Origin: Nonomuraea antri
GTDB taxonomy: Bacteria; Actinomycetota; Actinomycetes; Streptosporangiales; Streptosporangiaceae
Assembly: GCF_013283785.1 (NCBI RefSeq)
Contig: NZ_JABCPZ010000028.1
Coordinates: 1 to 64,000, forward strand
DNA length: 64,000 bases
Direction: 5' to 3'
The notes under the pieces are model-generated. The model searched no databases and was not told the origin of the DNA. It saw only the letters and a program-made list of their open reading frames with translations. Positions 16,878 to 24,727 of the stretch are shown one piece after another. Made by a program: the position numbers and the translations under genes. Each line of letters starts with the position of its first letter. Within the stretch, counting starts at the first letter, position 1.

Positions 16878-17783
16878 ATGTCCGCCCATCCCCGCGCCCG
16901 GGCCACCGCCTCCCTTCTCGGCTTGGCACTCGGCGACGCCTTCGGTTCCCAGTTCTTCGTCCCGGCCAACCGCCCCAGCCTGTCCGCCCGTCTGCTCCCG
17001 CCCGGCCCATGGCAGTGGACGGACGACACCGAGATGGCCTGCTCCGTCCATCGCGTCCTGACCGAGCACGGCGTCATCGACCAGGACGCGCTGGCCACCG
17101 GCTTCGCCGTCCGCCACGACTTCGACCGCGGCTACGGCCCGGCGACCAACCGCATGCTCCGCCTGGTCCGCGAGGGCGGCGACTGGCGGGCGCTGGCCGA
17201 CGAACTGTTCGACGGCCAGGGCTCGTGGGGCAACGGCGCCGCGATGCGCGTGGCGCCGCTCGGCGCCTGGTTCGCCGGTGACCTTCCCCAGGCCGTCCGG
17301 CAGGCCGCGCTGTCGGCGCGGGTCACCCACACGCATCCGGAGGCGGTGGCCGGCGCGATCGCCGTCGCCGTGGCCACGGCGCTGACGGTCGCGGAACCCG
17401 GGCTGCCCGCCGGGCACTTCCTCGACCGGGTGGCGGAACGCGTGCCCGCCGGGCTCGTCCACGACGGGCTCGCCGAGGCGCGGCAGCTCCTCACCATCGG
17501 CGACCCCGTGCTCGCCGCCCGGATGCTCGGGAACGGGCGGCAGGTCAGCGCGCACGACACGGTCCCGTTCACCCTCTGGGTGGCCGCCCGCCACCGCCAC
17601 GACGTCGAAGCGGCCCTGTGGACCGCCGCGGCGGCCGGCGGGGACGTGGACACCACGTGCGCCATCGTCGGCGGGATCGTCGCGGCGGGCGAGCACGTCT
17701 CCCTGCCGCGGGAGTGGACCCGGCGGTGCGAGCCCCTGCCGGGCTGGGCGGGCATCCCGAACCTGCCTTCCGACGGCGGCTAG
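16878..17783 (+). CDS. ADP-ribosylglycohydrolase family protein
   Basis: About 301 residues with the all-helical ADP-ribosylglycohydrolase (DraG-like) fold. The dimetal-site motifs are visible: LGLALGDAFGSQ near the start, WTDDTEMA (about 49), GSWGNGAAMRVAPLG (about 115), ARVTHTHPEAVAGAIA, and the C-terminal GGDVDTTCAIVGGI. These proteins remove ADP-ribose from proteins or small molecules using two Mg2+ ions. ATG 16878 is preferred (SAHPRARATASLLGLALGD); ATG 16869 is an alternative in the same frame, and neither has a clear ribosome site. It lies beyond the terminator hairpin and is probably not part of the biosynthetic unit. A small CGGGC-tcag-GCCCG hairpin follows the stop. Confidence 0.9.
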   Translation: MSAHPRARATASLLGLALGDAFGSQFFVPANRPSLSARLLPPGPWQWTDDTEMACSVHRVLTEHGVIDQDALATGFAVRHDFDRGYGPATNRMLRLVREGGDWRALADELFDGQGSWGNGAAMRVAPLGAWFAGDLPQAVRQAALSARVTHTHPEAVAGAIAVAVATALTVAEPGLPAGHFLDRVAERVPAGLVHDGLAEARQLLTIGDPVLAARMLGNGRQVSAHDTVPFTLWVAARHRHDVEAALWTAAAAGGDVDTTCAIVGGIVAAGEHVSLPREWTRRCEPLPGWAGIPNLPSDGG

Positions 17784-17862
17784 GGTGCGCCGGGCTCAGG
17801 CCCGCCGCCTTGCCGCGGACGATCGTCATGACGCGGATGATGTGTCGCCGGCGTCGCTTGAC

Positions 17863-17878
17863 TTCATGTTGACATGAA
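17863..17878. promoter_or_regulatory. Perfect 16-bp palindromic operator upstream of the DHA2 pump
   Basis: TTCATGT-TG-ACATGAA (7-bp perfect arms) lies 52 bp before the MFS start and contains TTGACA-like promoter bases. A wider inverted pair, cgcttgac (17855-17862) and gtcaagcg (17898-17905), brackets it. Efflux-pump operators of TetR/MarR regulators look like this; no regulator gene is adjacent. Confidence 0.55.
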
Positions 17879-17929
17879 CTTGCAGACTTGCCTCCACGTC
17901 AAGCGATCACCCCTGATCGGAGGCACGAG

Positions 17930-19378
17930 ATGTCGTACGCGAACCACACCAGGACCATCACCGAGACCCCGTCCAAGGGCGGCGGCAGCGTGCCGCTCGC
18001 CACGGCCGGCCTGCTGATCGGCATGCTGCTGTCGGTCCTGGACCAGACGGTGGTGGCCATCGCCCTGCCCGACATCGCCGCCGACCTGGGCGGCATGGAC
18101 GCGATCGGCTGGATCGTCACCACCTACCTCCTGGCCTCGACCGCGACGGGCACGCTCTACGGCCGCGTCAGCGACAGGTTCGGCCGGCGGCCGGTGTTCC
18201 TCGTCGCGGTGGCCGCCTTCGTCGTGGGCTCGGCGCTGTCCGGACTGGCCCAGAGCATGCCCCAGCTGATCGCCGCCAGGACCTTCCAGGGTCTCGGCGC
18301 GGGCGCGCTGTTCGTCCTGCCCACGATCACGCTGTCCGAGCTGTACCCGCAACGGCTGCGCAGCAGGGTCCAGGGGTTCACCGGCGGCGTGTTCGCGCTG
18401 GCCAGCGTGGGCGGCCCGCTGGCCGGCGGCGCGATCACCGACGCCTGGGGCTGGCGCTGGATCTTCTACGTCAACCTGCCGCTCGGCCTGCTCGCCATGG
18501 CGCTCACCGCCTACGCGCTGCGGCTGCCCAAGCCCAAAGCGACCGGCCCGGACGGCCTGGGCGGCGCTGGGAACGGCAGGGTCGATCTGGCCGGGGCCGT
18601 GCTGCTGGCGGGCGCGACGGTGAGCCTGCTGCTGGTCGCGGAGTGGGGAGGCCGCACCCACGCCTGGACGTCCGGGGTCGTGCTGGCCCTGGCCGGCGCC
18701 ACGGTGACGCTGGCAGCCCTGTTCGTGTGGCGCGAGCGGCGCGCGGCCAGTCCGCTGCTGCCCCTGCGGCTGTTCGCCGATCCCGCCCTGCGCGTCGTGC
18801 TGCCCGCCACCGCGCTGCTCGGCGCGCTGCTCGGCGGATCGCTCGTCTACCTGCCCACCTATCTCCAGACCGCGTTCGGGATGGGCGCCACCCAGGCGGG
18901 CCTGGCGCTCAACCCGTACGTGGTGACGTTCATCGCCGTCTCCTCGCTCGCCGGGGCCAGGATCGGCGCGAGCGGCCGGTTCAAGCCGTACCTGCTGGCC
19001 GGATCGGCGATCGCGGCGCTGGGGTTCGTGCTGCTGAGCCTGCTCACCCCGGACACCCCCTATGCCGTGCTGGCCGTGGAGCTGGCGGTGCTGGGCGCCG
19101 GGTTCGGGCTGCTGATGCAGAACCTGGTGGTCGTCGCGCAGAACGCGGCCGCCCCCGCGGACCTGGGCGCCGTCACCTCCGCCGCGGTGTCCGTGCGCGG
19201 GCTGGGCCTCGCGCTCGGCGTGGCGGTGTTCGGCACCCTGCTCACCCGCGAGCTCCAGGGGCGCCCTCCCGGCCCGGCGTCGATCGCCGCCGCGATCCCG
19301 GAGGTCCTGTTCTGGGGCGCGCCGGCGGCCGTCGTCCTGACCGCGCTGCTCACCCTGCTGCCGCGCGCTCGGCGGTGA
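17930..19378 (+). CDS. MFS drug:H+ antiporter, DHA2 (14-TM) family
   Basis: A 482-residue multidrug-pump-type transporter. Motif C-like LLSVLDQTVVAIALPDIAADL in the first helix, motif A-like GRVSDRFGRRPVFL after TM2 and SVGGPLAGGAITDAWGWRWIFYVNLP around TM5 are typical of DHA2 exporters; roughly 14 hydrophobic segments can be counted. The ATG at 17930 has GGAGG six bases upstream. A perfect palindrome sits in front, so control by a small-molecule-responsive repressor is likely. The 3' end overlaps the convergent hydrolase gene by 29 bp. Substrate unknown; it could export the local natural product, though three other MFS domains nearby are better placed. Confidence 0.92.
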   Translation: MSYANHTRTITETPSKGGGSVPLATAGLLIGMLLSVLDQTVVAIALPDIAADLGGMDAIGWIVTTYLLASTATGTLYGRVSDRFGRRPVFLVAVAAFVVGSALSGLAQSMPQLIAARTFQGLGAGALFVLPTITLSELYPQRLRSRVQGFTGGVFALASVGGPLAGGAITDAWGWRWIFYVNLPLGLLAMALTAYALRLPKPKATGPDGLGGAGNGRVDLAGAVLLAGATVSLLLVAEWGGRTHAWTSGVVLALAGATVTLAALFVWRERRAASPLLPLRLFADPALRVVLPATALLGALLGGSLVYLPTYLQTAFGMGATQAGLALNPYVVTFIAVSSLAGARIGASGRFKPYLLAGSAIAALGFVLLSLLTPDTPYAVLAVELAVLGAGFGLLMQNLVVVAQNAAAPADLGAVTSAAVSVRGLGLALGVAVFGTLLTRELQGRPPGPASIAAAIPEVLFWGAPAAVVLTALLTLLPRARR

Positions 19379-20246
19379 CGTCGGCGACGAAGGCCGCCAG
19401 CTGCGCGGCGCACTCGGCCGCGTGGGTCTCCAGCAGGAGATGCCCGGCGTCGTAGACGTGCATCTCCAGCCGGTCCAGCTCCCTGGCGTAACCCATGATC
19501 TCCGCCAGGTCGAAGAACGGGTCGTGCCGCCCCCAGAGCAGCAGGCACGGCGGCTGGTGTGTCAGGTGGTAGTCGGTCAGCTCGCCGAACCTGGCGACGT
19601 GGGCGGCGTAGTCGGTGAAGAGCCGGAACTGGGCTTCGAGATTGCCCGGCCGCGACATCCGCGCCCAGTCCAGGTGCCAGGGCTCGGGCGGCTGCAGCAG
19701 GCGTACGCGCTCGGGCAGCCCGCCCAGGTACTGCTCGCGGGTGCCTTCGAAGTTCAGCCACTCGGGCAGCCTGGCCCGGTTGGCCTCGGACGGATCGGCC
19801 CAGTAGGCGCGGGCGGTGTCCCACTGGCCGCCCAGGCCGTCCTCGTGGGCGTTGCCGTTCTGCACGATGATCCCGAGTACCCGCTCGGGACGCCGGGTGG
19901 CGAGGTGGTAGCCGACAGGGGCCCCGAAATCGTGCAGGTAGACGAAGAACTCCTCGACGCCGAGCCGCTTGAGGAACGCCTCGACGGTGTCGGCCAGGTT
20001 GGCGAAGGTGTAGTCGTACTCGTCGACGCCGGGCGCGGCGGAGAACCCGAAGCCGGGCAGGTCCGGGGCGATGACCCGGCTCACCCGGGCCAGCGGCGCG
20101 AGCACGTCCCTGAAGGAGTGCGAGGAGCTGGGGAAGCCGTGCAGCAGCAGCACGCAGGGTTTGTCCGGCGTGCCGGCCTCACGGTAGAAGACGTCGAGCC
20201 CGTCCACGTCGAGACTGCGGTGGCGCGGCTTGTCGGTCACCTGCAT
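19350..20246 (-). CDS. Alpha/beta-hydrolase with Asp nucleophile (epoxide hydrolase/dehalogenase-like)
   Basis: About 298 residues. The oxyanion motif LLHGFPSSSHSFRDVL is followed by the nucleophile elbow VYLHDFGAPVGYHLA, where Asp replaces Ser, as in haloalkane dehalogenases and epoxide hydrolases. Asp of LWGRHDPFF and His of YDAGHLLLETHA complete a triad-like set. A cap domain with W-rich helices lies between. The ATG at 20246 has GGGAGG eight bases upstream; an ATG at 20282, preceded by AGGAG, is also good. It ends inside the 3' end of the convergent MFS gene. The substrate cannot be predicted, and esterase activity is less likely given Asp. Confidence 0.85.
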   Translation of the reverse strand: MQVTDKPRHRSLDVDGLDVFYREAGTPDKPCVLLLHGFPSSSHSFRDVLAPLARVSRVIAPDLPGFGFSAAPGVDEYDYTFANLADTVEAFLKRLGVEEFFVYLHDFGAPVGYHLATRRPERVLGIIVQNGNAHEDGLGGQWDTARAYWADPSEANRARLPEWLNFEGTREQYLGGLPERVRLLQPPEPWHLDWARMSRPGNLEAQFRLFTDYAAHVARFGELTDYHLTHQPPCLLLWGRHDPFFDLAEIMGYARELDRLEMHVYDAGHLLLETHAAECAAQLAAFVADVTAERAAAG

Positions 20247-20365
20247 CTGCCCGGCCTCCCTGCCTGGGTTCGGTCCTGCCATCACGGCTCCTGCCCGCCG
20301 ACGCGGACGACTCACGGGCGGAAACCCGGTTGGTGCCGCACGTCCGGTTCCGCCACGCTTGACCG

Positions 20366-21793
20366 ATGGCGTACGGGGAGAGAGGCAGGCCCAGGCTCCC
20401 GGTCGTGGCGCTGAGCGACCGGCGGGCCCTGGAGCGCTGGCGGCCGGCCGACGAGGAGACGGTGGCCAGGGCGCGGCGGCTGAAGGATCAGGCGCTGCTC
20501 GACCTCGGCATGACGCACAGCACGATCGCGTCCTGGATCTACAGCAAGTGCTCGCACCAGATCCCGACCACGGCCGTGGACACCGCGGCCGTGCTCGCCT
20601 CCGGCGACGGCACCTGCCTGCTCCTCTACAACCCGGACTTCTTCGTCGCGCTGGGGTTGGAAGGCGTGCGCTTCGTGCTCTTCCACGAGGCCCGCCACCT
20701 GGTGCAGCGGCATCTCTTCGCCGATCCGGACCTGCGCGACGACCCGGTGTTCACGCTGGCCTGCGAGGTGACGATCAACCACGTCGCCATGGTGCGGCTG
20801 GGCCAGGCGGGGTTGCCGGAGATCGACGGCGAGCCGGTCGGCGTCGATCCCCGCGAGATCTACCGCGCCTACCTGGCCGACCTCACCGCGCAGGGCCTCG
20901 ACCCGCTCGGATATGACCGGTTCCTGGCCACGGACATGAACGTCTATCGGGAGCTGCGCCGTATGCGGAACCCGCCGGTGCCGCCGCCGCTCTGCGTGCA
21001 CCTGCTGCTGGAGGGCGCCGGGCTCGATCAGGAGACCGTGGACAGGATCGGCTCCGACGTGCTGCGCAGCGTGCTGATCTCGGCCAGGCGCGGCGGCGCG
21101 CTCGCGCACGGGGAACTGCTCGACCTGCTCGACCGCACCCGCGACGCCGGGGAGCGGGTGGCCAGGCTGTGGGGCGATCTCGGCGCGGACCGGCTGCGCG
21201 GCCACACGGTCGCCACCCGCCGGGTGGACTGGTGGCAGCAGTGGCTGGTGGACGTGCTGGCCTCGAAACTCCGTCCGGGCGAGCGGCTGGTCTACCCGAA
21301 GAAGCGCGGCGCGCTGCTGGCCGCGCTCGGGCACGACCCGATACTGGCCAGGCGCGGCCCGGAGCGGGTGAAGCGGCTGGTGATCGCCCTCGACACGTCC
21401 GGGTCGATGCCGGACCGGGTGGTGCGCTGGCTGACCGAGCTGGTCGGGCGGATCGACGGGGTCGAGGCGCACTGGCTGAGCTTCGACGGCGCGATCATGC
21501 CGTTCCGTCCCGGCGAGCGCGTCCATGGCGGTGGCGGCACGAACTTCGCCCTGGTACGCGACTACGTGGAAGGCCGGCACCCGGTGGCCGGCGAACGGTT
21601 CGACGAACACCCGGACGCGGTGATCGTGCTCACCGACGGCCACGCCCCGCCGATCGTCCCGGCCGAGCCGGACAAGTGGATCTGGCTGATCACCCCGGAC
21701 GGCGACGACTGGCCGGAGCGGCAGCGTCCGCCGATGGCCTGCCACCGCGTCCGCCCGGTGGCGGCCGATGAGCCCAGCCCCTACGGTGTCTGA
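20366..21793 (+). CDS. Putative metallopeptidase-VWA protein (DUF2201 type)
   Basis: A 475-residue two-domain protein. The N-terminal half carries FHEARHLVQRH (about residues 109-119), a HExxH zinc-binding motif, as in the putative metallopeptidase domain of DUF2201 proteins. The C-terminal half (about 335-475) is VWA-like with the MIDAS start ALDTSGSM and a VIVLTDGHAPP strand. Such proteins usually pair with a MoxR-type AAA ATPase, and a two-P-loop ATPase is encoded 3 kb downstream on the same strand. The next gene starts two bases after this stop, so the two are co-transcribed. Role in these systems: metal-dependent adaptor or protease regulated by the ATPase; target unknown. Confidence 0.82.
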   Translation: MAYGERGRPRLPVVALSDRRALERWRPADEETVARARRLKDQALLDLGMTHSTIASWIYSKCSHQIPTTAVDTAAVLASGDGTCLLLYNPDFFVALGLEGVRFVLFHEARHLVQRHLFADPDLRDDPVFTLACEVTINHVAMVRLGQAGLPEIDGEPVGVDPREIYRAYLADLTAQGLDPLGYDRFLATDMNVYRELRRMRNPPVPPPLCVHLLLEGAGLDQETVDRIGSDVLRSVLISARRGGALAHGELLDLLDRTRDAGERVARLWGDLGADRLRGHTVATRRVDWWQQWLVDVLASKLRPGERLVYPKKRGALLAALGHDPILARRGPERVKRLVIALDTSGSMPDRVVRWLTELVGRIDGVEAHWLSFDGAIMPFRPGERVHGGGGTNFALVRDYVEGRHPVAGERFDEHPDAVIVLTDGHAPPIVPAEPDKWIWLITPDGDDWPERQRPPMACHRVRPVAADEPSPYGV

Positions 21794-21795
21794 TC

Positions 21796-23364
21796 GTGAA
21801 AGCGAAAGCCACCGTCACCTCCGTCAGGGCCAGGGACATGCGGGCGTGCGCCGCCGGACTGCTGCGCTTCGCCGCCCCCGACGAGGTCGACGCCCTGCTC
21901 GGCGATCCGCTCGCCCGCGGCGCCTCCGTCAGCTACGGCCTGCTCAACCGGGCCGTGGCCGAGTCCCTGCTGCGCCGGCCAGGCGCCAGGCGCCTGCCGC
22001 TGGCGGCGGAGCTGCTTCATCCGGCGTCGTCCCTGCTCGGCCTCTTGCTGGAGCTGGACGATCCCCGGGTCAACGGAGAGTTGTTCCTGTCCGGCGAGAT
22101 GCCGCGCAACCTGCGCAGGCAGCTCGCGCACCAGACCTCCCGCCGCGACGGCGTCACCCCGCTGCCCCTGCCCGGACATGTGCTGGACCAGGCCGCGGGC
22201 ACGCAGCGGCACCTGAACCTGCTGCTGCACGCGGCCGACCCCGGCACGGCCGGCCCGGCGCTCAGGCGGCTCGGCAGGGGCGCCGATCCGCACGGCGCGA
22301 TCCGGGCCTGCCGCACCCTGCTGGACGCCGGGCACACCGCCGAGCTCGCCGAACTGGTGGAGCTGCGGCTGCTGCCGGAGGCCCGCTGGGGTCCCGGCGG
22401 GTCGGAGCCGAGCGTGAGCGCGTACGCGCGGGCGGCCCTGACCGGTTCTGCGGGCGCGGCGCGGCTGCGCGAGGTGAGCGAGCGCGTGCGGCGGGCCGGT
22501 CGGCTGCGCTCGGTCGCCGAGCTGGCCGACGCCGACGCCTGCGCGCCGTCCGGCGAAGGACGGCTGGTCCGCTCGGTCGTGCACCGCAGGCACCCGGCGA
22601 TCTTCCCGGTGGACTGGGCGGCGCTGCTGGACGGCGAGCCGGAGCGGCGCCGCCGCGAGGGTCCGCTGCCCTACCGCGCGGCCCGGCTGCTGGCCCAGCG
22701 CGTCGATGCGCCCGAGGAACTGCTGCTTCTGGCCATCGCCGATCATCCGGAGCTCGCGCCGCTGGCGCCCAGCCCGTCGCCCGCGCTGCTCGCCCTGGTC
22801 CGCGACCACCTGCCGGTCGTCGGCGCGGCGGCGCTGGTGAAGGTCGCCGGGAACGGCCAGGTCGCGGGCACGATCACGGTCGAGCGGATCGCCGCCGTCC
22901 TGCCGCCCGAGGCGCTCGACCGGTACGCGGAGTCGCTGTGGCTGCCCGGCCTGCGCGGCACGGCGGCGCTACGCGTGCTGCTCGGCAGGGACGGCGACGT
23001 GCCGCTGCGCCCGTTCGTCACCGACGAGACCGGCTTCGGCACGCGTCGCCGGCTGCGGATTCCCGGCGAGCGGGCCCACTGGGACGCGGAGGCGATTTAC
23101 GGCCCGCACGTGGCGGACGAGCTGCGGCGGCTCGGCGAGCTCAGCGCCGACGAGGTGCTGTCCATGGTCACGCCCGACGCCGTCCTCGCGCCCCGGCCGG
23201 ACGCGATGCCCGACCTCAGGGTGCTGCGGCGGCTGGCCGAGCTGGTCCACGTGCACCTCGGGGGGCGGCCCGAGGCGTGGATGGTGGCGCTGCGGCTGCT
23301 CCAGGAGGGCTTCGTCGGCACCCTGCCCGAGCTGCTGGCCACGGCGGGCGCGGTGGCGGCCTGA
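21796..23364 (+). CDS. Large helical protein of unknown function, partner of the VWA gene
   Basis: A 522-residue protein with no domain I recognise. It is rich in Leu, Ala, Arg and Asp/Glu, is predicted by eye to be almost wholly alpha-helical, and shows repeated amphipathic units, as in armadillo/HEAT-like scaffolds. No catalytic motif, signal peptide or membrane segment is visible. The GTG start at 21796 lies two bases after the upstream stop, so translation is coupled to the VWA/metallopeptidase gene. Position between a VWA protein and an AAA ATPase suggests a structural or recognition subunit of that system; this is inference from context. Confidence 0.7.
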   Translation: MKAKATVTSVRARDMRACAAGLLRFAAPDEVDALLGDPLARGASVSYGLLNRAVAESLLRRPGARRLPLAAELLHPASSLLGLLLELDDPRVNGELFLSGEMPRNLRRQLAHQTSRRDGVTPLPLPGHVLDQAAGTQRHLNLLLHAADPGTAGPALRRLGRGADPHGAIRACRTLLDAGHTAELAELVELRLLPEARWGPGGSEPSVSAYARAALTGSAGAARLREVSERVRRAGRLRSVAELADADACAPSGEGRLVRSVVHRRHPAIFPVDWAALLDGEPERRRREGPLPYRAARLLAQRVDAPEELLLLAIADHPELAPLAPSPSPALLALVRDHLPVVGAAALVKVAGNGQVAGTITVERIAAVLPPEALDRYAESLWLPGLRGTAALRVLLGRDGDVPLRPFVTDETGFGTRRRLRIPGERAHWDAEAIYGPHVADELRRLGELSADEVLSMVTPDAVLAPRPDAMPDLRVLRRLAELVHVHLGGRPEAWMVALRLLQEGFVGTLPELLATAGAVAA

Positions 23365-23387
23365 CCTGTCGCCGGGGAACGGCCCGG

Positions 23388-24668
23388 TCACCACGGGACG
23401 ACGCGGTAGTCCTTGAGCAGGCAGCCGTACGCCGGGTCGCCGGCCTCGCCCCGCACGATCGGGTCGTACACGCGGGCGGCGGCGTCCACCGCGTCCAGCG
23501 GGGTCCGGAACCCGGCCGCCGCCCTGCGCCGCTGGTCGGGCTCCGGCTGCTGGTCGGAGAACCAGCCCGGGTCCACGCTGGTCACGAACACCCCGGCGGC
23601 GGCCAGCTCGGCGGCGCTGGTGAGCGTCAGCATGTTGAGCGCGGCCTTGGCCATGTTGGTGTGCGGGTGCTCGGGCCCCTTGTACGTCCGGTCGAACTGG
23701 CCTTCGGCGGCCGAGACGTTCACCACGTACCTGCGGGGGTGCGGCGAGCGTTCGAGCAGCGGGCGCAGCCTGCCGATCAGCAGGAACGGCGCGGTCACGT
23801 TGATGAGCTGCACCTCGATCAGCTCCACCGGGTCGATCTCGTGCACCAGCCGGGTCCAGGAGTTGTCCGGCGAGTGGTCGGGCAGCAGGCCGGAGACGTC
23901 CACGGTCCCCCCGGGCAGTTCAAGCGGCACGTGGCCCGCGGGCAGCTCGGCCCGCTGCTCGCCGGCGAGCAGCGCCTCGTAGGCGGCGGCGGGCGGGCGC
24001 ACGGTCTGGGCGGCCAGGTTGACCAGGATGTCCAGCGGCTCGCCTGCCGTCACCTGCTCGTCGCACCACCGCACCAGCGAGGGGATGTCACGCAGGTCCA
24101 TGCCGGTGACGGTGAGCCGGTCGGCCCACCGGGCGGAGTCGGGGACGGCGGCGAAGCGGCGGCGCGCGTCCTGCGGGAACCGGGTGAGCGCGGTCACGGC
24201 GGCGCCGTCGCGCAGCAGCTTGAGCACCAGCTCGAACCCGGCCTTGACCCGGCCGCCGGTGACGATGGCCCGCCGGCCGGTGAGGTCGGTGCGGGCCGCG
24301 CGCCTGGTGTCGTTCTCGGCGGCGCACACCGGGCAGAGCCGGTCGTTGCGCGCGCCGGACCTGCGGAAGTGGGCCTTGCACACGTAACACCTGCTGAGCC
24401 GGTCGAGGCCGGCCAACGCCGCGGGCGGCGGCGCGAGCGGCAGGACGGCGGCCGGCTCGGCGACCGGGCCCGGCGCCGTCGCGGTGATCAGAGCCGCCAC
24501 GTCCTCGGTGACGCGCCGCCGCCGCTTCCTGTCCCGCTCGTTCTGGCGCGTCCGCTTGGTGAACGCGCTGACCGCGTGCTGGACCCGGACGAGATCGGGA
24601 TCGTCGCCGGACGCCTCGGCCAGTTCGGACAGCACCCGCAGGCACGTCCGCAGATCATCCTCACGCAC
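23388..24668 (-). CDS. SDR-like Rossmann protein with N-terminal zinc ribbon
   Basis: A 426-residue protein. Residues 1-60 are helical and basic. A CYVC...CPVC zinc ribbon follows at about 92-114. From about 127 a short-chain dehydrogenase fold begins (GRRAIVTGGRVKAGFELVLKLL, NLAAQ, VNVSAAEGQ, MAKAALNMLTLTSA, SVDPGWFS). The normal YxxxK catalytic Tyr is absent: the four residues before Lys are T-N-M-A. The nucleotide loop TGGRVKAG also departs from TGxxxGxG. It may bind a dinucleotide without classical reduction. GTG 24668 is the first start and has no ribosome site, so the transcript may be leaderless. It lies inside, but opposite to, the MoxR/VWA gene set. Confidence 0.78.
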   Translation of the reverse strand: MREDDLRTCLRVLSELAEASGDDPDLVRVQHAVSAFTKRTRQNERDRKRRRRVTEDVAALITATAPGPVAEPAAVLPLAPPPAALAGLDRLSRCYVCKAHFRRSGARNDRLCPVCAAENDTRRAARTDLTGRRAIVTGGRVKAGFELVLKLLRDGAAVTALTRFPQDARRRFAAVPDSARWADRLTVTGMDLRDIPSLVRWCDEQVTAGEPLDILVNLAAQTVRPPAAAYEALLAGEQRAELPAGHVPLELPGGTVDVSGLLPDHSPDNSWTRLVHEIDPVELIEVQLINVTAPFLLIGRLRPLLERSPHPRRYVVNVSAAEGQFDRTYKGPEHPHTNMAKAALNMLTLTSAAELAAAGVFVTSVDPGWFSDQQPEPDQRRRAAAGFRTPLDAVDAAARVYDPIVRGEAGDPAYGCLLKDYRVVPW

Positions 24669-24727
24669 AAATCAGATGATATTGGCGGGTCGGTCCCGCT
24701 CTACTGGGATACATGGGAGGAACACGG

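Noticed and set aside
17775..17809. Terminator after the ADP-ribosylglycohydrolase gene
   Set aside because: The CGGGC-tcag-GCCCG hairpin has only a 5-bp stem and the outer GGCGGC/GCCGCC pair overlaps the stop codon; too weak to list as a feature.
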